Assembly: GCA_020744425.1 (NCBI GenBank)
Contig: JAGMUV010000025.1
Span: forward strand, 434,001 to 498,000
From: Dactylonectria macrodidyma
Lineage: Eukaryota > Ascomycota > Sordariomycetes > Hypocreales > Nectriaceae
Length of the DNA: 64,000 bases
Direction of reading: 5' to 3'
This document shows positions 35,140-47,200 of this stretch, piece by piece. How positions within the stretch are numbered: the stretch's first letter is position 1; every line of letters begins with the position of its first letter. A program made the translations under genes and the position numbers. A model generated the notes under the pieces. The model was not told the origin of the DNA. It searched no databases and worked only from the letters and a program-made list of their open reading frames with translations.

Positions 35140-37069
35140 GATCGTGATGCCTATTCCGGTGAGTGGACACTTAGAAGCTGCACAAGTATCAGTGTTCCAA
35201 GAGAGCATGTCAAGACTCTGATGGTCGGGTGAGGAAGCTTTTAAGCAAGTTTTGAGTGATGACAGTGAGCGGGACTAGATACCTTGGTTATCTGGGAAGC
35301 CGGCATCACGCCTGTCAAAAATTGCTTAATGGGGATTCCTCAATGCGTCCTGCACCAAAAGTAGCCTGATAGTGGCTGTGTACTACGTACTGGTCAGCAT
35401 CACCGGCCTATTCTTAGTTGATGGGTATGTAGGCCCGAATAACTGTATGGGTAACCATGAAAGCGGCTGGGCAAGTCCATATATATGGGCGGTACGTTGA
35501 TTGCCGCTTACAGAGCTCTTTTTGTTCCAAATGCGCGACCTGATCCTGGTCAAGCGGCACAGCTGACTGGAAAATACCTCAGTTTCCATTAAAACCGTGT
35601 TTGAACCCCGGCAGAATTGATGACATTCCTTGCCCCATCGAGACTCTCAGAGGCCATAGTCCCCGATGACCTCCATGACAACCATGCTGACTCCATCACT
35701 CCCGTTTGTGGACCCCGATATCTAGGATCTTGGAAGAGGAAGACATGAGATAGTGTTAAAGACACGTCATCTGCCCTGCATTTAAAAACTTGACTTTGGA
35801 TCTAGTCTATCAAGTGTTTCTTTCTTTTCTTTTCGACATATCGCCACTGAGGTCTTGAAGGTAGAATGTCCATTTCTATCTTTGGAAGATCGGTTTCGTA
35901 CGGACTTCGCGGTACAAAGTCCTTTCGCGTCCAGTGTCAGAAAGGCTGACAACGACTCACTCAATGATGCAAGTTGCTCCCAGAATCCAAGAATCCTTTG
36001 ACATCCTACGCTTAAAGCTCTGTCCCGAATCTGTCTCAAGACTGCGGTTGAAACACCGAGAAAGACCGCTAGGATCGAATGAACCCAAGAAGAGGGGAGG
36101 AGCTTGATGATTGGTCCCTTATATACCCGATCCGCTCCCTAGTCACCTCTCCACTGCACCCTGTGTACTGCGTGCCTCCAATGAGGAGCTTGACGCCCAG
36201 TTCTTTCGCGCTTGATGCCTTGGCTTTTTTATCTCACTGTTGTAAAATAACCCCCTGGATGGCTTCGGTCTCCGGTGGGTTAGATGACCTCGCCGCCCAC
36301 CGGGGCTGGGCTAGTTCCCAGGTTGTTAAGGCTGAGTCTCCCACCGGGATCGACCGCGACGCCTCCTCGTTTATACTATCCAACAGCGTCGAGTTTTTTT
36401 TTTTTCGGTCCGACAAGTATTTGCAGATAAATGGCAAAAGAGTATTCGAGGAATTTGAGCCTTCGATTGGATTTAAATCTTACTGCATTCGACCTCTGAA
36501 CCTGCTGATACAGCTGGGGGTATCTTGTGCTCGAAATGAACACACTGGCCGGAGGGCGTGTTGGCCACTTGGCCTGGAGATAGCAGCAACAAGCGGCACA
36601 GTTGAGTAGGTTTAAGTGTTTCAGCCTCCCTCCCACCGGAAACGCCACTTGAGTCTTCCTAACCCCAAAAGGAGAGTCCCTATTAGGCGGGATGCCTTTT
36701 ACGGGAACATTCTTATGCGAAGTCGTCGTATTCTGAAATTCTTTCATATCCATGTAAAAAGATCAACACCCTATATATACCTGAGTCCATACATGGTAGC
36801 AATACCAAGTTACGTATTAGTTGATCCCCTGTCCGCGCCCACCGGGAGCAGTCTACCCCATCGCTACCCCATCGGAAGCCACCAACAACTATTTACATTG
36901 CCTGACCATGCACCACCCTGCAGCTGCCAGCACCCTTCAGGCTGAAACGAAAACCCGGGAATAGGAGTCCGGGGAGGATGAACTAGGTCATGTTCCTTAT
37001 ATATCCCCACGGGGACTGGGGAAATGGCCCCATCCCTTCGATCGCATCTCCACCTCTCAAGCCGATGCC
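35140..37069. other. Intergenic region, 1.9 kb, no supported gene
   Basis: It holds the DUF829 promoter and, at its right end, that of the membrane protein at 37070. A poly-T run sits near 36395-36406. No ORF has motif or splice support. Confidence 0.5.
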
Positions 37070-38203
37070 ATGGCGTCTTCACCCTATTTTGAGCTCAGCT
37101 GGTCGATCCTCAGCACAATTGGGTTGATGAATGTGCTGTTTGGTCTTCTCATCATCGCCGTCGTGGGGTTCTCTACTCTTCCTTCGGTGGCTATCTTGGT
37201 CTCCGTTGCGACCGCCGTGGCAAATGGCTTGTGTTACTACTGCACGTACACGAACAATCCTGCAATAAACAAAGCAGTGGCATCTGTAGTCGCGGACATG
37301 ATGTGGTTGGTAAGAATTTCCGTTGCGTCAATATCCTGTTAACATCGATTGATCGTGATAATAGGTGCAAGAGGTTGGTCTCTCATTCTACACGCTCATT
37401 ATCCTTCGCGCAACGCTCGATCGACGAAACCGAAGACTATACCTGCAGATGTTTTCCGCTTTGGTCGTTGTGATCGGAGCGATACGCATGGTTATACTAG
37501 TTCTCAACGTTAAAATAACGCTCAACCCCTCTACGGTCCGGGACACTCTTGTCATCATTAACAACCTGCATTGCGGATATTTCATCGCCATCGCAATGCT
37601 CGAGTGCGTTGGGTCTTACTTTCTGGTTCGAAAGCTATCAAGTGGCGAAAAGGCCATGAAAAAAGCGCATCTCAATGCCAGCTTTCTTCACTTCATCATA
37701 CGCAGTACTGAGTTTCGCCTTACGCTACTCGCCGTCATTGGCGTGGGACGCGCAATAACGCACCTCTGCAACCCGTCGTATCGCGTTACGACCGACCTTT
37801 CCAGTCAAGTCGACCGATTCTTCTACACGGCCGAGTGCCTGTTCCCTATCATGATATAGTACGTACCGAACAGTTGAGGACACTTTACCCTAGGGACATC
37901 CTTACTGATACAATCATGTATAGCATTGACATTCTCGCCTCAAGAGTGATCCATTCTTCGCTCTACGAGAGTGGCTCAGGCTCACACCACGGAGTTGGCC
38001 GTCGGCTTTCGGTAGCTACCGGCTACACGCGATGCAAATCTAGCCCGCAGCATCAAGAGGTGGAATTGATGCCCGAATTTCATCATCGTGAAGACACAAC
38101 TACCGCCCGCGTGCATAGAGCCCATGGTAGCGACGGGGAGTCAGCTGATAATATTCTTGTGGTAATACCGGAGAGAGCAAAGATTCCAAATGGGAGGTAT
38201 TGA
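37070..38203 (+). CDS. Polytopic integral membrane protein, function unknown
   Basis: Three exons (37070-37309, 37365-37858, 37924-38203) join in phase to 337 residues. About seven hydrophobic segments are visible, for example SILSTIGLMNVLFGLLIIAV, VAILVSVATAVANGLCYY, MFSALVVVIGAIRMVILVL, CGYFIAIAMLECVGSYF and LTLLAVIGVGRAITHL. A hydrophilic 75-residue cytosolic-type tail follows. The arrangement resembles fungal seven-helix proteins of the receptor/RTA1-like kind, but no diagnostic motif was found. It sits 950 bp from the cluster transporter on the other strand; no functional tie is evident. Confidence 0.75.
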
Positions 38204-39153
38204 TGAGGCAGGGCCATGTTGAGTTGCCTCGGTCATATGTCACATGTCTCCATGGCTTTGTCTCACCTAGGGACGTGTGAGGAGTAGTTAAAGCTACCAA
38301 CAACAAGTCGGTATCCATTATAATTTCTCTCCAGCGTTTGTGGTTGTCCCCGTATCTCCGGATTACAGGATTATGTAGCTAAGTAGCGCTGTTGAAACCG
38401 CTGTTCGGACTTTTGTTTCTGCGCTGCCGCGTTCCTCGTTGCCGCGTTTCTGTACAGTCACGTGTTTGCATTGCTTGAGTTATCATAAGACGAAGGATTC
38501 GATTGATTAGTGTGTTGGGCAGGGGGACAAGAGGAACATCACCACCCGAAGTGACGGATGCCGTAGGGTAGGCGGGATGCGCAGCAGAGCGAGGTTGGAC
38601 AAGACTCACAAACAAAACGGGTAAAAGGAGGGCCAGGGCTGCAATTAAGCAGCGGGCTAGAAAATAAATCAGATATTCCAGTTGATCAAACAATTCTCAT
38701 CATAATGACATTAAAAACAAATTTCAAAGCTCAAAATTAAAGGTAGGCAAGAAGGTGATTGATTAGTATCTGTGTCTGAGTAGTCTCTGCCTTTTATCTC
38801 AGACCAACTCCTGTTATCCTTATCGATAGCTTTATCAAGACTGGCACTCCGATCGGCCGGCCAATTAAATCCCGGGTCATTCTAGCTAGTGGGCCCTCAG
38901 CCCCGACACACTGTTTAACCTCTGGCCCCCCTCTGAGTGTGCGCTGCTAAGGACCATAACCTCAATATTATATAGTAAGCTTCTAATTTAGGTAGGTTAA
39001 GTTATAATAGTTTTATATTTATATCTAAGTCCAGGTTCAGGTCCAGGTCTAAGAACTCTCTTAAAGCGGCCTCCTTCATATGCTTGTTAAGCCTCTGACA
39101 GCTATCTCATTATCAATAACATCCATGTCCCGTTCCTAGTCATATAATATACT
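38204..39153. other. Intergenic with AT-rich relic DNA at its right end
   Basis: 950 bp, no supported gene. From about 38940 to 39160 the sequence becomes strongly AT- and TpA-rich and contains short direct repeats of CAGGTC-type blocks (39030-39052). This looks like the mutated remains of a repeat. Confidence 0.5.
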
Positions 39154-39235
39154 CTAGTCTTCTAAATCCCCCGACTCCTTCTTATAATACAGCGCCTTAT
39201 TCCGGCAATAGAACAGATTATCCTCATCGCATCCG
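38940..39235. repeat. AT-rich, TpA-rich relic (possible RIP-mutated repeat)
   Basis: Dense TA dinucleotides and loss of CA/TG balance compared with flanking DNA suggest repeat-induced point mutation of an old element. No ends or target duplications are visible. The relic runs into the 3' end of the adjacent transporter gene. Confidence 0.4.
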
Positions 39236-40914
39236 AGGCAGTATCGGCCGTAGCACTGAATCTCACCCGGCGCGGCCGGCTCTGAAGTCTCAGAATATGG
39301 CTGCTCTTTCTTCTCGTCGGCCGCCCCCCCAGCCATGCGTAATGCGATCCCTCTCGCTTCCTGCGCGAATCTCGCCCGCTCTCGGATGCCCTCCCCATAC
39401 CGGCGCATGACGAATGGACAGGGCACGCACAGGAGCGCCAGGATCGCCGGGACGCCGGCGCCGTAGTGCACGCCCAGGCGCTCAAACATGACCTTTGTGA
39501 ACAGGGGGAAGACGGCCCCGAAGAGCGAACGGAGCAGTGTGCTGGCCGCAATAGCCGACCCGGCGTAGACTGTGTAAGTGTCGATAATGTAGTTCAGCAG
39601 GCTGAGGAAGATGACCACCATGCCGAACCCAAACGGCGCCGTCCCGGCGACGGGAAGTACGACGTGGAACTCGGGCGAGTTGGTCAGCGCAAATAAGAGC
39701 AGGCCCAGTGGCGCCATGATGGCCCCGAACTGCGCTGGCCTCAGCCGCATCTCCGGTGCGAGCCGTCCGGTTGGCGAGGCCTTGGCCTCCCGCACATAGG
39801 CTCGGTTCTGGAAGAGCATGAAGACGAGCGCGGCGACCATGCCCGCCGCGATGCCGAGGAACGCGAGCCCGGCCACGCCCTGCCGGAGGCCATAGTCCCC
39901 CTGGAACACGATGGGGAAGGCCGCGAACATCATGTACATGGTCCCGAAGATAACGGCCATGTACGTCGAGAGGACGATGACGATGATCTCGGAGAACAAC
40001 AGCGCCCACGGCCTCGTCATGGCCGTCCGCAGCACAGCACCTACGGATTTCCTCCCCCCACTGCTGCCGGCCCGAACTCGGTCCATCTGTGCGAGGAACA
40101 CGGTCCCGCGCTGCTGGTTGTCGCGTGTGAGCGCCGCCGCTCGCAGCCGGAGCAGCACCGGGGCGTACGTCTCCGGCACGAGAAAATAATACAGCAGCCA
40201 AACCAGACCCGTGACCGCTGTGATCATGGTGCCGACGCCCGCCCAGCCAGCCGCCTCGCCCAGGAACCCGCCTGCGATGGGGCCAAGGACAGGTCCCAGG
40301 AAAGGCGCGGCGGAGAAGACGGCGCTGACGCGGCCCCGGTCGGCGGGCGAGAAGAGGTCTACCACGATGCTGCCGGACAGAACGAGGGCCGAGGACCCGA
40401 AGGCGCCGGCGAGGAGGCGGCTCGTGGCCAGGAGGGGCATGTTGGGAGCCACGGTGGCCACAAGGTTGCAAGCGACAAAGGCGCCGTAAGAGGTCGTGAA
40501 GACTATGCGGCGACCGAGAGTCTCACTGAGCGGCGCCCAGAGGAGGGGTCCTAGAGCGAAGCCGAGCACGAAGAGGGAGACGCCGAGGAAGGCTGTTTCC
40601 GAACCGACGGAGAGGCGCTGGGAGATGTCGGAGATGGCACCTGTGTAGGCGGATGAGGAGAAGGTCATGGCGAGGGTGGCGAGAGCGTTGAGGCCGGCGA
40701 TCATCCACCTGATGCCGAGGCCGAAGTTGAGCGGATTGCGCTGGTCGTTGGGGATGAAGCCGATGTAGTAGGGGTCTTCCTCCGTCCCAGAGCCCATCCA
40801 GTCGTGACTGACAACGGCCGGCGTCAAGAGGATCGGGTCATGCACGATGCGCCAGTGCGGTACATTGGGTTCCTCGTCGCCGCCTTCGAGGGCGGTGGGA
40901 GAGGATTTCATCAA
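39154..40914 (-). CDS. DHA1-type MFS transporter of the PKS cluster
   Basis: An intronless gene of 586 residues. The long N-terminal tail ends in DPYYIGFIPNDQRNPLNFGLGIRW, typical of fungal DHA1 multidrug carriers (DPxNP...W). Twelve helices follow, with the loop-2 motif APLSETLGRR, the motif-C-like GPVLGPIAGGFLGE, VPETYAP in the mid loop and FGMVVIFLSLLNYIIDTY near helix 11. It should export small organic molecules at the plasma membrane. It lies 1.1 kb from the flavin hydroxylase and 3.4 kb from the PKS, so export of the PKS product or self-protection is likely. The last 40 residues (CYGRYCLGCDEDNLFYCRNK...) are unusual and coded by AT-rich relic DNA, probably an extension after loss of the original stop. 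Confidence 0.88.
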   Translation of the reverse strand: MMKSSPTALEGGDEEPNVPHWRIVHDPILLTPAVVSHDWMGSGTEEDPYYIGFIPNDQRNPLNFGLGIRWMIAGLNALATLAMTFSSSAYTGAISDISQRLSVGSETAFLGVSLFVLGFALGPLLWAPLSETLGRRIVFTTSYGAFVACNLVATVAPNMPLLATSRLLAGAFGSSALVLSGSIVVDLFSPADRGRVSAVFSAAPFLGPVLGPIAGGFLGEAAGWAGVGTMITAVTGLVWLLYYFLVPETYAPVLLRLRAAALTRDNQQRGTVFLAQMDRVRAGSSGGRKSVGAVLRTAMTRPWALLFSEIIVIVLSTYMAVIFGTMYMMFAAFPIVFQGDYGLRQGVAGLAFLGIAAGMVAALVFMLFQNRAYVREAKASPTGRLAPEMRLRPAQFGAIMAPLGLLLFALTNSPEFHVVLPVAGTAPFGFGMVVIFLSLLNYIIDTYTVYAGSAIAASTLLRSLFGAVFPLFTKVMFERLGVHYGAGVPAILALLCVPCPFVMRRYGEGIRERARFAQEARGIALRMAGGAADEKKEQPYSETSEPAAPGEIQCYGRYCLGCDEDNLFYCRNKALYYKKESGDLED

Positions 40915-42055
40915 TCAGAAATGGAAGGCCGGAAAGACCGTAGCTGAGGACATGGTCCAATGGGTCTGTACAATGGTTGTATTCTGCGATAAAGGACACG
41001 GCAGTGGCCATAGGGAGCAAGTGATGACAGCAGGGAGCGCGGCATGGACTGAGGGGCCCGTGGTGCCTGGGGGAGTGGACGCCCAGGACTCGAGGAGGCG
41101 AGGATGTGTTCGCGTCGTTTCAAGAGATGCCTCAGACAGGACGAGAATACGAAACTCGAGCATCCTCGCCCTCTTTAAGCCTCTCAACCTTCTCGGTGCC
41201 GTGACCAACTCCCTGTGCTGCGCAACGCATCTCAGACAGATCAAGACGAACCCCATCGGGCGCGAGACAAGGTAAGCGCCGTTATGAAACTTGATCGATA
41301 TGAGACGGTTTTCAATAGACCTCTTATTACACGTGTGTTATTGTTTCGTTGCTGAAAGGCGTTAAAGGCAGTGAAAGGCACACGAGACTGACGCTGACTC
41401 GCGCTCAGAGGGAATCTCGCTCAGAAAGCGCAACGACCATGTTGTAAGACTCCGCACACACAACACACCCCTGGAACCTGACACATGTCGCTCATACCCG
41501 TGGAGCGTTTCCGGACGACGTTTCATCGACATCGGACTCGGTGGAGCCCCCAGGACCTTGGCTCGGGACTGGTTCCGAGCTCGGTACTAAAGCAAAGTGA
41601 TTTATTAGGAACCGACATTGTGGCGGATGGTACCTTACTTCTTGAAAGCCCAGCCTTGAGCACTGCTAGGCATTTTGTTAAAGCAAAAATGTCCGCAGGC
41701 GTCGCAAACACATACCACATCACTGCTGTGTCTGATTCTGCTGGCTTGTATTGTTGCCACATCTAACATCTACCACGACAAAGCTGTGCTTCCTTCCAAA
41801 CGAATGCACTGCTAGCTGCCAGCACAGGGTTCAGAGAGTCCTAACAAGAAAGCAATGTACGGAAACGCTTGGATAGTTTTAGTAAGCTGCCAGTCCTCTC
41901 ATGTTAGAGAGAACGCTCGGCGTCTACGTCTTCTGTAATATTTTCGAAGATACAGTTACATCCCCACCACTACCCGCCGTCTCCAGATCCTTTATCGACG
42001 CTTTCGGACCTATATAATATTGCGTAAAGTCATGTTTCAACAGCCCCGGAGCCTG
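40915..42055. other. Intergenic region upstream of the transporter
   Basis: 1.14 kb, no supported gene. AAAGGCGTTAAAGGCAGTGAAAGGCA-type spaced AAAGGC repeats occur at about 41357-41380. The transporter promoter is here. Confidence 0.45.
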
Positions 42056-43407
42056 TCATGCGGGACACCGCGAGTTAGTCTGCAAGCATCGATGAAAGAC
42101 AGTGAATTCGGGGCGTCTTACCCTCAAGACGTTAGCGAGCATCGCAGCACTCTCCGGACCTGACGCAGACCGAAGTGCCTTCAAAAACTCGTCCTTTTCA
42201 ATAGCCGAACCAGCTTCCGACATCAAGCGTTTGAGGTTCGCTGTCGTGATTCGGTCTACCACGTTCTTGTATATCCCTCGGCGGACACTGTTGTACTTGT
42301 CTAGAATCTCGTCCGTGGCAACCCCACGATGGATCCCGATGAGGCAGTCCGATAGCCCGCCTACGTCGACCATCCCGCTCGTCAGTCCCATCCCGCCCAT
42401 TGGGTTGCACAAGTGCGCCGCGTCCGCCGCCAGGAGGATACGGCCAACGCGGAACTCGGGGGCACAGCGCTGATGGATGCGATACGGACTGAAGCTGACG
42501 ATGTCAGGTTCTTCGACAGTCGACTGCCCAGGAAGAGCCGCCCGCAGGCGCTCGGCCACGCGAGCGACGCACTCGTCCTGTGACAGGCCGCCGTCCTCCC
42601 CGAACGTCACCCGCCAAAGGCCGTCCGGGCCGCCTACGCGGGCGGCCATGCACCACTCGGTCGGGTGGATGACGAAGTTGATGTCGGACCAGCCCATAAC
42701 ATCGAATCCTGGGTGCCGTACGTTGACTGCCACCAGCCACAGGTCCCAGGTGAAGCCGGGGAACGAATCTCCGAAGAGACAACGACGTACCGTGCTGCTG
42801 GCGCCGTCACATCCGACGACGTAGTCAGCCGTGAGGGTGGACTTGTCTACTGCACACTCCCCATTCGGCCCAGTGTCCATCCCGATGTCTACCCAAGCTG
42901 TGTTGTCGTCTTGGTATACCTGCAAGACGCGATGTCCAAAACTGACCTCGGCAGTCGGCTGCGCACGTAGCTTCTCGAGTAATATCTCAACCACGAGGTT
43001 GAGTGGCAGGCTCACTACCCCATCTGCGGTAGGTATGGGGTTCTTGGGCAGCTCGGCGAGTACCTCCCCGCTGGGGAAGCGCCAGGTGACGCCCGAGGGT
43101 CTGAGTCCTCCGCGGCGGATGATGGCGTCAAGGACACCCGACCGCCGGAGCTCATACACACCAGCGGGGCCGTAGTGCGTTGCTCGCGGCCGGGTGTCCG
43201 GGCTGGAGGCGGACTCGAGGACTCGGACGACAATACCCTCCCGGGCGAGGTTGAGAGCCAGGAGAAGGCCGGAAGGGCCGGCGCCTACGATGATGACTTT
43301 CTAAGCTAGAGTCAGCTGGGTGCTTTCATTGCGTGGTAAAGGGGTTAGGAAGGGGGGAATGTGGACTTCTGACATACCATGGTGGGAGTTGGTGTATCTT
43401 CAGCCAT
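42056..43407 (-). CDS. FAD-dependent aromatic monooxygenase (cluster tailoring enzyme)
   Basis: Exon 1 (43378-43407, ten codons) and exon 2 (42056-43300) give 424 residues. The Rossmann motif VGAGPSGLLLALNLAREG (Gly16-x-Gly18) follows the start directly. The middle motif is VVGCDGASSTVRR (DG motif) and the second FAD motif is GRILLAADAAHLCNPMGGMGLTSGM; the usual GD is AD here. This is the class A flavoprotein hydroxylase plan of salicylate- or PHBH-like enzymes that hydroxylate polyketide aromatics with NAD(P)H and O2. A 42-bp in-frame segment near the 3' end (GTAAGACG...TTGCAG, 42079-42120 by count) could be a third intron. Removing it keeps the frame and gives 410 residues. It is divergent from the PKS. 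Confidence 0.9.
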
Positions 43408-44281
43408 CGCGTGCGAGGAATCTATCAATAGAGTAACTCAGCTGTGAAGTCAAGACAAACAGCTGAGGAGCTGAGATGATAGCGTCCATCTTAAAGATGA
43501 TAAGCTGCCATCCTCGCAGTAGCCAACGCATGTTTAGCGTTGATGGACATGATAGTGGCCCTAGCTCATGGTCGAGATCGCGCCTCAAACACGTTTTGTA
43601 CGCAAAACGTGGCGACGGGCTCCTGGAGTTTGACACCCTGGCCATCGTTGTCTATGCGAGGTGAGACAGTAAGAAGAAGGTCCACATATTAGGCTAAGAG
43701 ATTCTCAAACTAGCTACATAGTTCAAGTTCTAATAAGTAAATATAGTATGTGTCATCTCGTTTACTTCGCATCGAGATCTCCTAGGGCGGTTTCAGATCA
43801 ATGTCGCCACCAGCTATCACCCCTGTTTCGGCCACTCCCCGAGCACGTACCCACCCAGTCCATGCGGAAAATATGGGTTACGGAACATTCTGTAGATAGT
43901 TTGCATCAAAAACTCCCGTGATACAGTTGTGTCAATTGCCAACGCCGTTTTCGCGACGTGTGATCGGCTGTCTGACTCGATCCGCAATGTATCAGAGTGC
44001 CATCGTTTTCAGCTGTGCGAAAGGGGCAAATTGTGAGGCTAACATGTTGCGCACTAGGTGCAACAATCAAAGAAGCACTAACACATCACGACAGCAACCG
44101 AGTCAGGAAAGAGAGGGCACTCGATCGCTATGCGGCTTGATGCGAGTCGCGTGGGCTGGCTCCCAGGAGAGTATATAGAGAACTATAGCCGTATCGAGTC
44201 TTACATCGCACCAGCACGCCTTGGTCTTGACGACACGGCAGTAACACCTTTGATAAAATTCCCCGTTGACACGCTGGTATC
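43408..44281. promoter_or_regulatory. Divergent promoter between flavin hydroxylase and PKS
   Basis: 874 bp. It contains a perfect inverted repeat at 43590-43611, a TATATA at 44172-44177 about 105 bp before the PKS start, and no ORF with protein character. Shared control of the two genes is inferred from the arrangement. Confidence 0.55.
43590..43611. repeat. Perfect inverted repeat, candidate operator
   Basis: CACGTTTTG (43590-43598), spacer TACG, CAAAACGTG (43603-43611). The nine-base arms are fully complementary. It lies 183 bp from the hydroxylase start and 670 bp from the PKS start. A dimeric regulator (bHLH- or bZIP-like half-site CACGT/ACGTG) could bind it; this is inferred. Confidence 0.6.
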
Positions 44282-47200
44282 ATGTCAACTCCTGCTTTCA
44301 AGACTCGTATTCTCGTGTTTGGGGACCAGACGGAGAAGATCCTGCCTGCCATCCAAGAGCTGTACAGGCACGCCCCAAACTCGCTATATCTACGACGCTT
44401 TCTCCAAGTCTCCCACGATGTTGCTCGACGCTACTTCGAGAGTCTATCTGCTCTCCAGAGCCAGAGGCGGTATTTCGACACATTTCTGAGCCTTGCCGAC
44501 GAGTCTGCTCAGCAGAAACACCCGGACATCATCATCCAGAGCATGCTCCACTGTGTAGCACAGCTGGGCACGTTGGTAATGTACGACAAGGCCCGGGTTG
44601 CCTGTATCCGTTCTCGAGTATGGACTGAAAGCTCACGATCACAGACAACTAGAGGAATGCCCGGAGTTACTGCAGAGCGCTATCATGGTAGGTTGGTGCA
44701 CAGGTTTGCTTCCGGCCGCAGTCGCTGCTTCGGCGGTCTCAATGGTTCAAGTATTGGAGCTTGCACCGAGGGTTGTAGAGCTTTCGATCAAGATCGGCGT
44801 GGATGCGCGTTGCAAAGCCGCAGCAGTCGAAGATCACCCTGGAAGTTGGGCAAGGGTTGTGAAGGGGTGCCCGGAAACCGAATTAGAGGCCATGTTGAAC
44901 CAGTTCAATGCGACAAACGTGAGTAGTTGCCTAACAGCCTCTTCTAAACAGAATTTAGAACCCCAGCCCCATACCATACCCCTGGTGTCATAACTGACGC
45001 TTCTCCAGAATCTGCCAGCTGCAAGAGCAGCATATATCAGCACAGTCGGATCTTCTAGCTGCACCATCAGTGGCCCCCCTTCAACACTTGAAACCCTCTT
45101 CAGTTCAACTTTGTCCAATTCCCGGCAATTTCCATCAGTCTCGCTCCCTCTCTCGGCACCCTTCCATGGATCCCATCTCCCAGACCTGGGCGTCTGGGAC
45201 AGTGGGAGATGGGAGAAGCAGTTTGGCAACGCTACAATGCTACGCGACAAGGCTGCCATCATTTCGCCAAGCTCTGGCAGAACGTACGTTGGGACGACAC
45301 TAAACGAGATGTTGCCTCAGATCGTTGATGACATTCTTTGGAAACAAATCCGGCAGCAAGATGCATTCACCGGTATTCGACTCCTATGTGGCGACAGCCA
45401 TGTCAGCATCACACCCATTGTGGCCACGGCGGTCTCCAAGCAGCTGGAGGATCACCTGTGCAAGCATGGTGTCACGGTTGATTCTCAGCCATTTGCCAAT
45501 CCGGAGTCTACGCCGTCAAACTCCAACTCCGTTGCCATAGTGGGCATGTCGGGGAGGTTTCCAGGAGCAGAATCTCTCGACGACTTCTGGCGGGTTCTGG
45601 AGGCCGGTATTGATCTCTGCCGCGAGATTCCGCAAGAGCGGTTCGATGTCAAGTCCCATCATGACCCCACGGGCAAGAAGGACAACACAACCCTGGCGCG
45701 ATTCGGTTGCTTCATCGACCGCCCTGGCATGTTCGACGCGAGGCTTTTCAACATGTCCCCGCGAGAAGCAGCCTCAACTGACCCCGGTCAGCGGCTGCTC
45801 CTGATGACGACCTACGAGGCACTGGAGATGGCGGGATATACCCAAGAACCGCAAGCGGCAGAGAGAGATACCAAGGTCGGCTCTTTCTTCGGCCAGACCA
45901 TCGACGACTGGCGGGAGTACAACGCCGCAGAGAAGGTTGACATGTACTACGTCACGGGAGGCATCAGGGCGTTCAGCGCAGGGCGGGTGAACTATCACTT
46001 CAAGTGGGACGGCCCGTCCTACAGCGTGGACAGCGCGTGCTCGTCGAGCCTTCTCGCCATCCAGCTCGCATGCAGCTCCCTCCAAAGTCGCGAGTGCAAC
46101 ATGGCTGTGGCGGGGGGGTCGAACATTCTTACCGGCTGCAACATGTACTCAGGACTGAGCCGCGGCAGCTTCCTGTCGCAGACCGGCTCGTGCAAGACTT
46201 TCGACAGCGGCGCTGATGGGTACTGCCGCGGCGAGGGTGTAGGGGTCGTGGTCCTCAAGAGGCTGGACGACGCCCTCGCCAACCGAGACCCTGTTCTGGC
46301 AGTGATCAAGTCCGCTGCAACAAACCACTCAGCACAAGCCGTTTCGATTACGCATCCTCACGTGGAGACACAAGAGCGTCTGTTTAGAGACGTCCTGGCA
46401 CAAGGAGGGGTGAATCCTACCCAAGTCGATTATGTTGAATGCCATGGGACCGGCACCCAGGCAGGAGACGCCGCAGAGTCCAGCTCTGTGGTCAATGTCC
46501 TGGCACGGGGGAACCGGGAACGGCCGCTTGTTATTGGATCACTCAAACCGAACATTGGGCACGGAGAAGCAGTGAGTGGTGCCATGTGCTCCAAAGCACG
46601 TCTTGTGGTGTTGGTTTCTAACATTTTCTCTGCTTAGGCCGCGGGGGTATCGTCCCTCATCAAGACCCTGTTGATGATGCGGAATCAGGCTATTCCTCCT
46701 CACATCGGTGTGAAAGCACAGCTGAACCCGAACTTGCCCTCTTTTGAGGATAACAACTACGAGCTTGCCACATCTGGCCCATTTGCCAAGGAGTCGGGCA
46801 GAACGAGGAAGATCATGATCAACAACTTCAGTGCAGCGGTATGTTTTCCACCATAGCCCCTTTTTGCTCACTGCGTAGTGCTCACACATGCCTTTCTAAA
46901 GGGCGGTAATACAAGCCTCCTCATAGAAGATGCGCCATCTGTATTGCCTGCACCCGAGTCTTTGGACCCTCGAACCACACATGTCATCACAGTCTCCGGG
47001 AAAACCCCAGCTTCTCTTCAGCAAAACCTTGAGCGTCTCTCCGGCTTTGTGGCCTCGACATCATGCTCCATTTCTAGCATTGCGTACACGTCTACGGCCC
47101 GACGAATGCATCATCCCCTCAGGAAGGCATACGTGGCCAGGACACCAGCTGAGCTATCTGCTGCGCTGGAACGAGACCGGCCGAGCTGGGAAGACATTAG

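Noticed and set aside
39162..40471. Long alternative minus-strand and plus-strand frames inside the DHA1 gene
   Set aside because: These are high-GC shadow frames; only one frame has twelve helices and MFS motifs.
6927..44282. Considered the P450/MFS/SDR group as part of the PKS cluster
   Set aside because: More than 30 kb and about ten unrelated genes, including the NLR gene, separate them.
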